A DNA stretch of 23,461 nucleotides from Scatosoma sp045127595 (GTDB lineage Bacteria; Bacillota; Clostridia; Christensenellales; Borkfalkiaceae): the NCBI GenBank assembly GCA_045127595.1, contig JBGVQS010000014.1, positions 1 through 23,461 of the forward strand, written 5' to 3'. Numbering within the stretch: the stretch's first letter is position 1; every line of letters begins with the position of its first letter. Below the pieces are notes generated by a model that worked only from the letters and a program-made list of their open reading frames with translations, made no database searches and was not told where the DNA came from. Positions 15,887 to 23,095 of the stretch are shown in pieces. The position numbers were made by a program, and so were the translations under genes.

Positions 15887-15915
15887 AACCCCGATATTTT
15901 TTCTGTATCGGGGTT
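15887..15915 (+). terminator. Terminator after tRNA-Val
   Basis: 10-bp stem AACCCCGATA / TATCGGGGTT with a 9-nt T-rich loop, followed by ATTTTGTT, 4 nt after the tRNA CCA. Confidence 0.8.
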
Positions 15916-15939
15916 ATTTTGTTAAAAAGGAGATATAAT

Positions 15940-16413
15940 ATGGAAAACAAGCAAAACTCTATCAAAAAAGCATTAAAAATTATCGGTCCTATTCTTGCAG
16001 TTATCGGACTCGCATTAACAATCGTTGGTTTCGTCAACTTTTTCACCACCTTAGGCGACAACAGCTTTCCAAAACTCTTCTTCCTCTCCTTTATCGGTTT
16101 GCCTTTGCTTGGCATTGGCACAGGTATTACTTTCACGGCATTCCGCCAAGAAATTAGCAGATATTACGTAAAAGAAACTGCGCCTATACTTAATCAAGCA
16201 GCAAAAGATATTGCTCCCGCAATCCAAACCATGACCAATGCCGTTAAAGAAGGACTGACGGAGAAAGTTGTTTGCTCTTGCGGTAAAGAAAATGATTTTA
16301 CCGATAAATACTGCACGGAATGCGGCACGCCCCTTGTCCCCCTTTGCCCTAAATGTAACGCAGTTCTTGAAAAAGATGCCAAATTCTGCGATCAATGCGG
16401 TGAAAAACTTTAA
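15940..16413 (+). CDS. Small membrane protein with a C-terminal double zinc ribbon
   Basis: 157 residues, function unknown. Two membrane segments (about 14-36, IIGPILAVIGLALTIVGFV; about 44-66, PKLFFLSFIGLPLLGIGTGI) are followed by a short helical stretch and two zinc ribbons. The first has CSCG...CTEC, the second CPKC...CDQC, ending GEKL. This is the common architecture of small Bacillota membrane zinc-ribbon proteins; no substrate can be inferred. The start is ATG 15940, preceded by AAAAGGAG at a good distance, rather than the in-frame upstream ATG at 15919, which lies before that site. It sits close behind the tRNA-Val terminator without an obvious promoter of its own. Confidence 0.85.
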   Translation: MENKQNSIKKALKIIGPILAVIGLALTIVGFVNFFTTLGDNSFPKLFFLSFIGLPLLGIGTGITFTAFRQEISRYYVKETAPILNQAAKDIAPAIQTMTNAVKEGLTEKVVCSCGKENDFTDKYCTECGTPLVPLCPKCNAVLEKDAKFCDQCGEKL

Positions 16414-16434
16414 ACCTTCAACTTTATGCATGAT

Positions 16435-16465
16435 AAAAGGCTTGTACATACTGTACAAGCCTTTT
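16435..16465. terminator. Bidirectional terminator between zinc-ribbon and GGGtGRT genes
   Basis: Perfect 14-bp stem AAAAGGCTTGTACA / TGTACAAGCCTTTT with a 3-nt loop, between convergent genes. Confidence 0.9.
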
Positions 16466-16485
16466 CCTTTTAGTTAATCAAATGC

Positions 16486-17487
16486 TTACGCTTTCATGCC
16501 TTCTTCGATAGCAACCGCAACCGCTACCGTAGCACCAACCATAGGGTTGTTACCCATACCGATCAAGCCCATCATTTCTACGTGAGCAGGAACGGACGAA
16601 GAACCTGCAAATTGTGCGTCGGAGTGCATTCTACCCATCGTATCCGTCATACCATAAGAAGCAGGACCTGCCGCCATGTTATCAGGATGCAACGTTCTAC
16701 CCGTACCGCCGCCGCTTGCAACGGAGAAGTACTTCACGCCGTTTTCATTACACCATTTTTTGTACGTACCTGCAACGGGGTGTTGGAATCTCGTGGGGTT
16801 GGTCGAATTACCGGTTATGGATACGCCAACGTTTTCAAGCTTCATGATTGCAACGCCTTCGGGTACGGAATCCGCGCCATAGCATTTAACTTTTGCTCTG
16901 TCGCCCATCGAGAAAGGCTTTTCATAAACAACTTCTACCGTTTCCGTAGCGGGGTTGAATTCCGTTTCAACGTACGTAAAGCCGTTGATTCTGGAAATGA
17001 TATACGCCGCGTCTTTACCAAGACCGTTCAATACAACGCGAAGGGGGTTTTGTCTAACTTTATTTGCGTTCAATGCAATCGAAATCGCGCCTTCCGCAGC
17101 CGCAAAAGATTCGTGTCCTGCAAGGAAACAGAAGCATTCCGTTTCATCGGAAAGGAGCATTGCGCCAAGGTTTCCGTGGCCAAGACCGACCAAACGGTTT
17201 TGCGCAACCGAGCCGGGAATACAGAACGCTTGCAAGCCTTCGCCGATTGCAGCAGCAGCTTCCGAAGCCTTCTTGCAACCCTTCTTAATTGCAATCGCCG
17301 CGCCTACGGTGTAAGCCCAAACTGCGTTTTCAAAGCAAATAGGCTGACCAGCACGAACGATTTTATCACAATCTACGCCCTTGGAAAGGCAAATCTCTCT
17401 ACATTCTTCAATGGAAGAAATACCATATTGAGCCAAAACGCCGTTGATTTTTTCAACTCTTCTTTCATAACCTTCAAATAATGACAT
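16486..17487 (-). CDS. GGGtGRT family protein
   Basis: The protein carries the signature for which this family is named: ASGGGTGRTLHPDNMAAG near residue 260, followed by YGMTDTMGRMHSDAQFAGSSSVPAHVEMMG. 333 residues, no membrane segment or signal peptide; many Gly/Ala-rich stretches and several Cys (ECFCFLAGHES near residue 120). The biochemical role is not established to my knowledge. In anaerobic Clostridia it is typically paired with a NifU-like scaffold, as here: that gene lies 15 nt upstream in the same transcript. This one has its own AGGAGG 8 nt before the ATG. The pairing suggests metal or Fe-S chemistry, but this is inference from neighbourhood. Confidence 0.88.
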   Translation of the reverse strand: MSLFEGYERRVEKINGVLAQYGISSIEECREICLSKGVDCDKIVRAGQPICFENAVWAYTVGAAIAIKKGCKKASEAAAAIGEGLQAFCIPGSVAQNRLVGLGHGNLGAMLLSDETECFCFLAGHESFAAAEGAISIALNANKVRQNPLRVVLNGLGKDAAYIISRINGFTYVETEFNPATETVEVVYEKPFSMGDRAKVKCYGADSVPEGVAIMKLENVGVSITGNSTNPTRFQHPVAGTYKKWCNENGVKYFSVASGGGTGRTLHPDNMAAGPASYGMTDTMGRMHSDAQFAGSSSVPAHVEMMGLIGMGNNPMVGATVAVAVAIEEGMKA

Positions 17488-17502
17488 ATGCTTGTCCTCC
17501 TA

Positions 17503-18213
17503 TTACTCTTTACGAGGGTCGATGAATTTCACAGCGCCCTGTTCGGTAGAGAATCTACCGTAACGTCCCATAGCCTTCTTGTACGCTTCGTTGGGTTCCA
17601 TACCTTTCTTGATGAAATCGGTCATCTTGCCAAGCGAAACGAATTCGTAGCCGATAACTTCATTTGCAGCGTCAAGCGCAAGACGGGTAACGTAACCTTC
17701 TGCCATTTCAAGGTATCTAACGCCTTTTTGAAGGGTGGAATTCATCGTACCTACCTGCGAACGGTGGCCTTTACCAAGGTCTTCAAGACCTGCGCCGATT
17801 GCAAGACCGTCGTCAGAGAACGCGGATTGCGATCTTCCGTATACGATTTGCAAGAACAACTCTCTCATAGCCGTATTGATAGCGTCGCAAACAAGGTCGG
17901 TATTGAGTGCTTCCAAAGGCGTTTTGCCAGGCAAAATTTCAGCAGCCATTGCCGCAGAATGGGTCATCCCCGAGCAGCCGATCGTTTCAACGAGCGCTTC
18001 CTGAATGATACCCTGCTTAATGTTTAAGCTGAGCTTACAAGCACCCTGTTGAGGCGCACACCAACCGATACCGTGCGTAAAGCCGCTGATATCTTTGATT
18101 TCTTTCGCATGAACCCACTTGCCTTCTTCGGGAATAGCCGCGTTTTCATGTTTTGCAACGCCTGCGCCTTTCGCAACGCAGTACATCTGTGCAACATCTT
18201 GTGATATTGTCAT
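17503..18213 (-). CDS. NifU-like iron-sulfur cluster assembly scaffold protein
   Basis: Resembles the NifU/IscU N-terminal family, with Cys residues in GWCAPQQGACKL, ETIGCSGMTHSAAMAAE and LVCDAIN. The middle one matches the usual G-C-x-x-S/A scaffold motif. At 236 residues it is longer than classical IscU/SufU, with an extra C-terminal half (LGKMTDFIKKGMEPNEAYKKA) typical of the version that accompanies GGGtGRT proteins. The start is supported by GGAGG 9 nt upstream. First gene of a two-gene operon driven by the promoter at 18284-18312, with a palindrome between promoter and gene. It is not next to the cysteine desulfurase of this window, so it probably serves a separate pathway. Confidence 0.85.
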   Translation of the reverse strand: MTISQDVAQMYCVAKGAGVAKHENAAIPEEGKWVHAKEIKDISGFTHGIGWCAPQQGACKLSLNIKQGIIQEALVETIGCSGMTHSAAMAAEILPGKTPLEALNTDLVCDAINTAMRELFLQIVYGRSQSAFSDDGLAIGAGLEDLGKGHRSQVGTMNSTLQKGVRYLEMAEGYVTRLALDAANEVIGYEFVSLGKMTDFIKKGMEPNEAYKKAMGRYGRFSTEQGAVKFIDPRKE

Positions 18214-18254
18214 TGTGAAATTCCTCCAAAAAAATTTTTCTCAAATTTATATCC

Positions 18255-18270
18255 GTGTCTTATAAGACAC
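18255..18270. promoter_or_regulatory. Perfect 16-bp palindrome downstream of the NifU-like promoter (candidate operator)
   Basis: GTGTCTTATAAGACAC is a perfect inverted repeat without spacer, about 7 nt after the predicted start of transcription and about 40 nt before the ATG. A protein bound there would block transcription. I cannot assign a regulator. Confidence 0.6.
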
Positions 18271-18283
18271 CTTACCAAATATT

Positions 18284-18312
18284 AGTATAACACATCTTTC
18301 CAAAAATTTCAA
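18284..18312 (-). promoter_or_regulatory. Sigma-A promoter for the NifU-like / GGGtGRT operon
   Basis: TTGAAA (18307-18312) - 17 nt - TATACT (18284-18289) on the minus strand, start near 18277. Confidence 0.8.
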
Positions 18313-18397
18313 CTGCCCAAACGAAATTTTTTGTCATTTTTAGGAAAAATTTAAGCAAATACTACTATTTTCGTCCAAAAAAATAGTAAATAAAGAA

Positions 18398-18416
18398 CGG
18401 CAGCCACTCGCCGCCG
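18398..18416 (-). terminator. Probable terminator after the sigma-K-like gene
   Basis: On the minus strand a 7-bp GC-rich stem CGGCGGC / GCTGCCG (one G-U pair) is followed by TTCTTTATTT, about 20 nt after the stop. Confidence 0.55.
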
Positions 18417-18434
18417 CTCCTACAACCATTTTTT

Positions 18435-19136
18435 TCAATCCAAAAAATCCTCCGAACGAAGTTTTGCGCGCAACTTTTCAATGGCGTGTTTTTCAATGCG
18501 CGATATATACGAACGTGAAATTTTTAATACGTTTGCAACCTCCCTTTGCGGCAAAGGAATTCCCCCCTTTAACGCATAACGCAAACAAACAATCGTATAT
18601 TCCCGTTCGCTCAAAATTCCTTTGATTTGCTCTAAAAGCTTTTCCCTTTGCACCGATCGTTCCACCTGTGCAAATACGCAATCTTCCTTTTCAAAAAGTA
18701 AATCCATAAGCGTAAGCTCGTTCCCATCTTTATCCATCCCCACAGGCTCGGATAAAGAAAGAATATTTTTATGCTTTTTATTCGCACGAATCAACATCAA
18801 AATCTCGTTTTCAATACATCGAGCCGTATAGGTTGCAAGCGAAGTACCGTGCTCTGATTTATACGTGCCGATCGCCTTTATAAGCCCTATGCTCCCCACC
18901 GAAATTAAATCGTCCGTTTCCGCCGCGCCCGTATATTTTTTTACGATATGCGCCACCAAACGCATATTATGCTTGATCAACAACTCTTTCGCCCTCTTAT
19001 CTCCTTTCGCGGCCAAAGAAAGATAATATTCCTCATCTACTTTGGATAAAGGCTTCGGAAAAGAGTTCTTCGTCCCGATGCTCCCCGTAAAAAATACAAT
19101 TTTACCTAGTATCGCCCAAATAAAGTCCAAAAACAT
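18435..19136 (-). CDS. sigK: Sporulation sigma factor, sigma-K-like (with pro-sequence)
   Basis: RNA polymerase sigma-70 family factor of the late mother-cell sporulation type. It starts with a hydrophobic pro-sequence MFLDFIWAILGKIVFFTG (removed by membrane proteolysis in Bacillus), then the hallmark FPKPLSKVDEEYYLSLAAKGD and LIKHNMRLVAHIVKKY. Region 2 is DDLISVGSIGLIKAIGTY...ATYTARCIENEILM and region 4 is QREVANVLKISRSYISRIEKHA. The whole gene is uninterrupted, unlike the skin-split sigK of B. subtilis. I chose the ATG at 19134-19136 (233 residues) because AAGGAAGG lies 8 nt upstream; in-frame ATGs up to 19214 would add up to 26 basic residues not seen in the family. It implies a spore-forming ancestry. 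Confidence 0.9.
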   Translation of the reverse strand: MFLDFIWAILGKIVFFTGSIGTKNSFPKPLSKVDEEYYLSLAAKGDKRAKELLIKHNMRLVAHIVKKYTGAAETDDLISVGSIGLIKAIGTYKSEHGTSLATYTARCIENEILMLIRANKKHKNILSLSEPVGMDKDGNELTLMDLLFEKEDCVFAQVERSVQREKLLEQIKGILSEREYTIVCLRYALKGGIPLPQREVANVLKISRSYISRIEKHAIEKLRAKLRSEDFLD

Positions 19137-19206
19137 ACGCAACGCCTTCCTTTTATGCATATTTGCGTCCTTACGCATGTTTATCCTATGTTTTTGACAG
19201 TTTGTA

Positions 19207-19281
19207 CTATGCAAATTTTTTTATCAATAATTTCAGCAACCCATAAAGTACTACGCCTGCCGTAATTATTGTGTTTAACAT
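19207..19281 (-). CDS. Possible 24-residue hydrophobic peptide upstream of sigK
   Basis: ORF starting MLNTIITAGVVLYGLL and ending KKFA: one hydrophobic stretch with a basic end, the shape of a small membrane peptide. There is no good ribosome binding site and no clear promoter. It could be chance in AT-rich DNA. Confidence 0.22.
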   Translation of the reverse strand: MLNTIITAGVVLYGLLKLLIKKFA

Positions 19282-19355
19282 AGTTATATCAGCTAAATTA
19301 TGCCAGACATATGTATTATATCTAACATAATACCTGCTTTTTTAAGCAAAAAAGA

Positions 19356-19387
19356 AAGGAAATCTACCATTATGCGTAGATTTCCTT
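19356..19387 (-). terminator. Terminator of RNase P RNA
   Basis: 12-bp stem AAGGAAATCTAC / GTAGATTTCCTT with an 8-nt loop, followed on the minus strand by TCTTTTTT, directly after the 3' end of rnpB. Confidence 0.85.
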
Positions 19388-19399
19388 AGATTTTAAAGG

Positions 19400-19746
19400 G
19401 ATTTGAGTCTGTCTGTAAGCCGAGTTCTGTCGTGTACGGTCATTTATCTAGGCTTGCCGTTGCCGACAAGCTCAAGCGATATTCACGGTATTCCGTCGGA
19501 CGGACAGCCCTATTGACGGAAACCCAATCTTGCAGCGGGTGGGGTTTACATGGCATACCGTGTTACCACAGTATCGGTGAGCTCTTACCTCGCCTTTCCA
19601 TCCTTACAAGGGAAACCCTTGCGGTCTATTTCTGTTGCACTATCCTTAAAGTCGCCTTCACCTGACGTTATCAGGCACCCTGTCCTATGCTGCTCGGACT
19701 TTCCTCATTGCTTATTAGCACCGCGACCGTATAACAAACTCAAATC
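19400..19746 (-). ncRNA. rnpB: RNase P RNA
   Basis: Catalytic RNA that trims the 5' leader from pre-tRNAs. The minus strand carries the universal 5' signature GAGGAAAGTCCGAGC (near 19695) and the 3' signature ACAGAACTCGGCTTA (near 19420). The ends pair as a 13-bp P1 helix, GATTTGAGTTTGT with ACAGACTCAAATC, which sets the boundaries at about 19746 and 19400 (about 347 nt, normal size). A promoter-like extended -10 lies just upstream and a strong terminator just downstream, so it is a free-standing gene. Boundaries may be off by a few bases. Confidence 0.93.
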
Positions 19747-19753
19747 TTTTATT

Positions 19754-19762
19754 ATTATAGCA
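19754..19762 (-). promoter_or_regulatory. Extended -10 promoter for rnpB
   Basis: TGCTATAAT on the minus strand (extended -10), with no good -35 box. The predicted start falls at about 19747, matching the 5' end deduced from P1 pairing. Confidence 0.6.
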
Positions 19763-19791
19763 CTTTTATTTAAAAAATGCACCTATTTTCC

Positions 19792-19820
19792 TTGCTATTT
19801 TGATGAAAAAGGTGTAAAAT
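19792..19820 (+). promoter_or_regulatory. Possible promoter for pyk
   Basis: TTGCTA (19792-19797) - 17 nt - TAAAAT (19815-19820). A TATAAT at 19820-19825 and another further on in the AT-rich leader are alternatives without a spaced -35. The leader would be about 140 nt. Confidence 0.4.
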
Positions 19821-19967
19821 ATAATCGAATTTTAAAATTTTTTATAATGGGGTGGAAGTTGGCTTTTATTTAAAAGATAGAAAGCGTTGTTGTCGAATTT
19901 GGCAAAGTTTCCCTCTTTCTTGACTTTTAGAAAAAACAATTTTCGTGAAACACCCTTAGGAGCTATT

Positions 19968-21374
19968 ATGAAAAAAACAAAAATTATTTGCACAATCGGC
20001 CCTGCAAGCGGAAACAAGAAAACTCTTTCCCAAATGGCAGATGCGGGAATGGATATTGTCCGCTTGAACTTTTCGCACGGTACGCACGAAGATCATGCTG
20101 AAAAAATTAAACTCATTAAAGAAGTCCGTGATGAAAAGCAACTCCCCCTGCCAATTTTGCTCGATACAAAAGGTCCTGAATTCCGTATTAAAACCTTTAA
20201 AGACGGCAAAATTCAATTAAACGAAGGTGATCCGTTCACTTTTACAACGGAAGATATTGAAGGCGATATAAGCCGCGTCAGCGTTTCCTACGCAGGGATT
20301 TGCGAAGATCTTTCTATCGGAGATAAAATTTTACTTAACAACGGGCTTATGGTTTTCCGTGTTACGGAAATATCCGCGCCGAACGTGCATTGCATCGTTG
20401 AAATCGGCGGTGTGCTTTCCAACCGTAAATCCATGTTTTTCCCTGAAAAAGAAATGCATTTGGAATTCCTTTCCGAACAGGATAAATCCGATTTATTGTT
20501 CGGTATTGAACAGGACGTTGACTTTGTAGCGCTTTCTTTCGTTTCCAAAGCGCAAGACGTTATTGACGCAAAAGAATTTTTAAAAGCAAACGGCGGCGAG
20601 CATATCGACGTTATTGCAAAAATTGAAAACCGAGCAGGCGTAAACAATTTGCTTGATATTATGAACGTTTCCGACGGAATCATGGTTGCCCGCGGCGATT
20701 TGGGCGTTGAAATCCCCTATATGGAGCTCCCGAATCTTCAAAAGCATATCATTTCTCAATGCCGTATTCACGGGAAACGTGTTATTACCGCAACGGAAAT
20801 GCTGGAATCTATGATCCATAACACCCGTCCTACCAGAGCGGAAATTTCCGACGTTGCAAACGCTGTTTACGACGGTACGTCCGCAGTTATGCTTTCGGGC
20901 GAAACCGCGGCAGGCGAATTCCCCGTTCAATCGGTTGCCGCTATGGCAAAAATTGTTGAACACGCAGAAACGCATATCGAATATATCCAAACGATCGACG
21001 ATTTTGAAATAGAAACCACCGCAGAAGCGTTATCTCACTCGGCTGCAACACTTGCAAAAGACTTAAACGCGAGCGCGATTGTTGTTTGTACGCGTACGGG
21101 TGGCACTGCGCGCAAAGTTTCCCGTTTCCGTCCAAATATCAATATTATCGGCATTACGACGAATATTCACGCATACCGTCAATTAGCGCTTAGTTGGGGC
21201 GTTTTACCTGCCATAACGGACGAATATACTTCGATTGATATTCTCTTTTATTTTGCAAAACAAATCGCTTTAAAGAGCGGTTTGGTAAAAAAAGGAGACA
21301 CGATTGTTATCACGGGCGGTACGCCGAACGGAAAGAGCGGCAACTCGAACTTAATCAACGTTGAAACTTTATAA
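19968..21374 (+). CDS. pyk: Pyruvate kinase
   Basis: Glycolytic enzyme converting phosphoenolpyruvate and ADP to pyruvate and ATP. Motifs in order: TKIICTIGPAS, GMDIVRLNFSHGTHEDH, LLDTKGPEFR, the active-site Lys region DVIAKIENRAGVNN, the signature IMVARGDLGVEIP, then KRVITATEMLESMIHNTRPTRAE and SGETAAGEFPV. At 468 residues it is the short form, without the extra C-terminal PEP-utiliser-like domain of Bacillus enzymes. The start is the ATG at 19968, preceded by AGGAG 6 nt upstream; the frame is open further upstream to 19887, but those residues are not family-like. Single-gene transcription unit with its own terminator. Confidence 0.96.
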   Translation: MKKTKIICTIGPASGNKKTLSQMADAGMDIVRLNFSHGTHEDHAEKIKLIKEVRDEKQLPLPILLDTKGPEFRIKTFKDGKIQLNEGDPFTFTTEDIEGDISRVSVSYAGICEDLSIGDKILLNNGLMVFRVTEISAPNVHCIVEIGGVLSNRKSMFFPEKEMHLEFLSEQDKSDLLFGIEQDVDFVALSFVSKAQDVIDAKEFLKANGGEHIDVIAKIENRAGVNNLLDIMNVSDGIMVARGDLGVEIPYMELPNLQKHIISQCRIHGKRVITATEMLESMIHNTRPTRAEISDVANAVYDGTSAVMLSGETAAGEFPVQSVAAMAKIVEHAETHIEYIQTIDDFEIETTAEALSHSAATLAKDLNASAIVVCTRTGGTARKVSRFRPNINIIGITTNIHAYRQLALSWGVLPAITDEYTSIDILFYFAKQIALKSGLVKKGDTIVITGGTPNGKSGNSNLINVETL

Positions 21375-21383
21375 ATGAACAAC

Positions 21384-21416
21384 TCCCCTTGCACAAAGCA
21401 AGGGGAATATTTTTAA
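21384..21416 (+). terminator. Terminator of pyk
   Basis: 9-bp stem TCCCCTTGC / GCAAGGGGA with a 5-nt loop, followed by ATATTTTTAATTTT. Confidence 0.88.
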
Positions 21417-21426
21417 TTTTCCGCAC

Positions 21427-21510
21427 TTTTTCACTATTCACTATTAGTTATTACTTTCAAAAATCGACAGACTTTTTAGTGAAAAGTGAAGAGTGAATAG
21501 GTAATAAGTA
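21427..21510. repeat. Imperfect inverted repeat of TCACTATT / AATAGTGA type
   Basis: The left arm TTTTCACTATTCACTATTAG (from 21427) and the right arm containing AGTGAAGAGTGAATAGGTAA (from about 21485) are approximate inverted copies rich in TTCACT units. This resembles small non-coding repeats common between genes in Clostridia. No coding capacity is seen. Confidence 0.5.
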
Positions 21511-21546
21511 AAAACGACAAGTTTCTATAAGAAACTTGTCGTTTTT
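21510..21546. terminator. Long perfect hairpin at the element junction
   Basis: 17-bp perfect stem AAAAACGACAAGTTTCT / AGAAACTTGTCGTTTTT with loop ATA, T-run ends on both strands. It touches the tRNA-derived fragment at 21546. Likely a bidirectional terminator that originally ended the tRNA transcript on the minus strand. Confidence 0.7.
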
Positions 21547-21570
21547 GGCGCAGAGAAAGGGATTTGAACC
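21546..21570 (-). mobile_element. tRNA 3'-end fragment: attachment site of an integrated element
   Basis: The minus strand shows TTCAAATCCC followed by TTTCTCTGCGCCA: a T loop, 3' acceptor strand, discriminator G and CCA, with no 5' part of a tRNA on the far side. This is the duplicated 3' fragment left where an integrase inserted DNA into a tRNA gene. The intact tRNA should lie at the other end of the element, beyond the right edge. The discriminator G and TCTCTGC strand would fit a Ser or Arg tRNA, but identity is not certain. The element occupies everything to the right. Confidence 0.7.
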
Positions 21571-21616
21571 AATAAGTTCGAAGCGCAAAGCCTTATAAAT
21601 AAAGGCTTTCAGCGTT

Positions 21617-21635
21617 TGTTCACCAAATGTTCACC
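21617..21635. repeat. Direct repeat TGTTCACC x2 beside the attachment site
   Basis: TGTTCACC at 21617-21624 and again at 21628-21635, an 11-bp period. On the minus strand a short frame (21609-21650) reads CGEHLVNKR before a stop. This could be the last residues of a lost integrase, or integrase arm-type sites. Only about 13 codons remain, so neither is proven. Confidence 0.4.
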
Positions 21636-21677
21636 ACAAATTATATACATTGTCGTTGTAGACCTTTGCATGTTATT

Positions 21678-21700
21678 AGAGAGCTTCAGCTCTCTTTTTT
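21678..21700 (+). terminator. Hairpin with T run at the end of the element operon
   Basis: 8-bp self-complementary stem AGAGAGCT / AGCTCTCT with a 2-nt loop (a real hairpin would open to 7 bp and 4 nt), followed by TTTTT on the plus strand and A-rich on the other side. It may serve the minus-strand operon that ends at 21700, though the T run favours plus-strand use. Confidence 0.55.
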
Positions 21701-22596
21701 TACTCCTCTTTTTTGTTTTTTTCGATGAATCCATTCAGGTAATTTATACGTCTTCGCAGCGTATCGCACATTTCTCCGCTGACAAATTTATCTCCGTCGA
21801 GTATACCAAGATAAACGGATAACATTATACAAAAAAGGTCGTAACAAATTTTTAAAGCGGAATACGCCGTCCAATTAACAATAACTTCTTCCACGTTTGC
21901 GGTAACGAGGAAGCCGATGACGAGCATAAGCAAAGCCTTTTTACCAAGCACAAAGACCTTATGTGCAGTTTCATGAAATCTTAAGTCTCGAGTATTCCGA
22001 TCTTTCGCTTCTTCTTCACTGAATATTTCAGCATAGCTTACCTTTATATACCGAACGCGCTTGACGTACATTATACAATCTTCTGCATTTTTAATCTTAT
22101 CTTCAAGTCCTTCCTTTTTTAAGCGCAAGTGAGCAAGTTTTTCCGTGTTAGGCTCCGCAATCGGAGCTTGCCCATTCGCTACAAGCTTAGAATTGTACTT
22201 GATTTCGAGCGCAGTGATACGTGCCTTTATTCGGTCCAATTTTGTGTTTAGATAATATTTGTAAGCCGTGAGCTTCGCCGATAAATTATCTTCATCAATA
22301 TACTGTTCAAATCGTTTTATAAGCTTTTTAGCTTTCAGCGACAAAAACGCCTCCGATAATGCTTTACGAAGTTCTGTATATTCCGCGTTTTTAGCCTTAG
22401 CTTTGTCCTTTCGCACAGAACTTGCAAGAAAAAGCACGATGACCAATAAAAGATTGTCGCGTATAGTCGTTTGCCAATACTCAGCATTGAAGAAATCTGA
22501 ACTCGCCCCCACTTGGATAAAATCCGATAAAATCTTAACCGACGAGATCAATGCAATGAGTATAATTGATACAACAGATTTAACGTTCTTTAACAC
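21700..22596 (-). CDS. Element-borne membrane protein with central coiled coil, unknown function
   Basis: Unrecognised. 298 residues in the order: two membrane segments (about 7-25, VVSIILIALISSV; about 48-62, LLLVIVLFLAS), a charged, mostly helical cytoplasmic-type stretch of about 140 residues with coiled-coil character, then two more membrane segments (about 216-236, ALLMLVIGFLVTANV; about 246-266, ALKICYDLFCIMLSVYLGIL) and a lysine-rich tail. The start is a GTG (22594-22596) with AAAGGAGAG just upstream, lying over the end of the previous gene. It shares its overall plan (2 membrane segments, coil, 2 membrane segments) with that neighbour. Lies inside an integrated element, so accessory, possibly defence, exclusion or lysis; none can be shown. 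Confidence 0.72.
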   Translation of the reverse strand: MLKNVKSVVSIILIALISSVKILSDFIQVGASSDFFNAEYWQTTIRDNLLLVIVLFLASSVRKDKAKAKNAEYTELRKALSEAFLSLKAKKLIKRFEQYIDEDNLSAKLTAYKYYLNTKLDRIKARITALEIKYNSKLVANGQAPIAEPNTEKLAHLRLKKEGLEDKIKNAEDCIMYVKRVRYIKVSYAEIFSEEEAKDRNTRDLRFHETAHKVFVLGKKALLMLVIGFLVTANVEEVIVNWTAYSALKICYDLFCIMLSVYLGILDGDKFVSGEMCDTLRRRINYLNGFIEKNKKEE

Positions 22597-22598
22597 AG

Positions 22599-23093
22599 CT
22601 ACTCTCCTTTATTCTTACTGTGGACGGAAAGCGCGTCAAATATCGAGACGACGAACCCAAGCACTTCCGATACCAATACCCAACCTATGATACCCGCAAA
22701 GGTAACGATCGAACGCTCGACTGCGCGGAACGCCATAAGCGCAAGTACGAGTAGGATTATCGGCATAATCCAATTTATTACGGTTTCAATCAATCGCGCC
22801 CGACGTAATGCGTCCTCAATGTAGAGTATTTTAGCTTGATCGACTTCCGTTTCAAGGTCCGTTTCCAAATTCGCCGTTTTAATCTTCCGTTTGTCAATCC
22901 AAGGATTTAACCATACTTTTTTAACAATAAAGAGAACCGCCAACACGGCAAGCAACGCGCCAAAATACCATTTAAACTTTGTCGCTTTAGCTCCCCACCC
23001 GCCGTAGCCTACGTAAATAATGACGAGTGGAATAACGGCAACAAATAGCAATTCTAACGACTTGAACCCCCATTTTTTGAGTGTTCTTTTCAT
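22599..23093 (-). CDS. Element-borne four-pass membrane protein, unknown function
   Basis: Unrecognised. 164 residues: basic start MKRTLKKWG, membrane segments at about 12-29 (LELLFVAVIPLVIIYVGY) and 42-58 (FGALLAVLAVLFIVKKV), a charged helical stretch (about 66-100, rich in Asp/Glu/Lys/Arg), then two hydrophobic segments (about 105-121, VINWIMPIILLVLALMA; about 130-150, IVTFAGIIGWVLVSEVLGFV). Ribosome binding site GGAGG is 8 nt before the ATG and overlaps the end of the gene upstream; the next gene's signal overlaps this gene's stop. The three genes are thus packed for coupled expression, which suggests their products act together. Confidence 0.72.
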   Translation of the reverse strand: MKRTLKKWGFKSLELLFVAVIPLVIIYVGYGGWGAKATKFKWYFGALLAVLAVLFIVKKVWLNPWIDKRKIKTANLETDLETEVDQAKILYIEDALRRARLIETVINWIMPIILLVLALMAFRAVERSIVTFAGIIGWVLVSEVLGFVVSIFDALSVHSKNKGE

Positions 23094-23095
23094 TG

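Noticed and set aside
19137..19214. Longer sigma-K start adding 26 residues
   Set aside because: The best ribosome binding site precedes the ATG at 19136, and the added basic residues are unlike the family's pro-sequence.
19290..19350. Sigma-K or sigma-E type promoter (CATAATTTA) upstream of sigK
   Set aside because: The -10-like match is present, but no matching -35 element at the required spacing.
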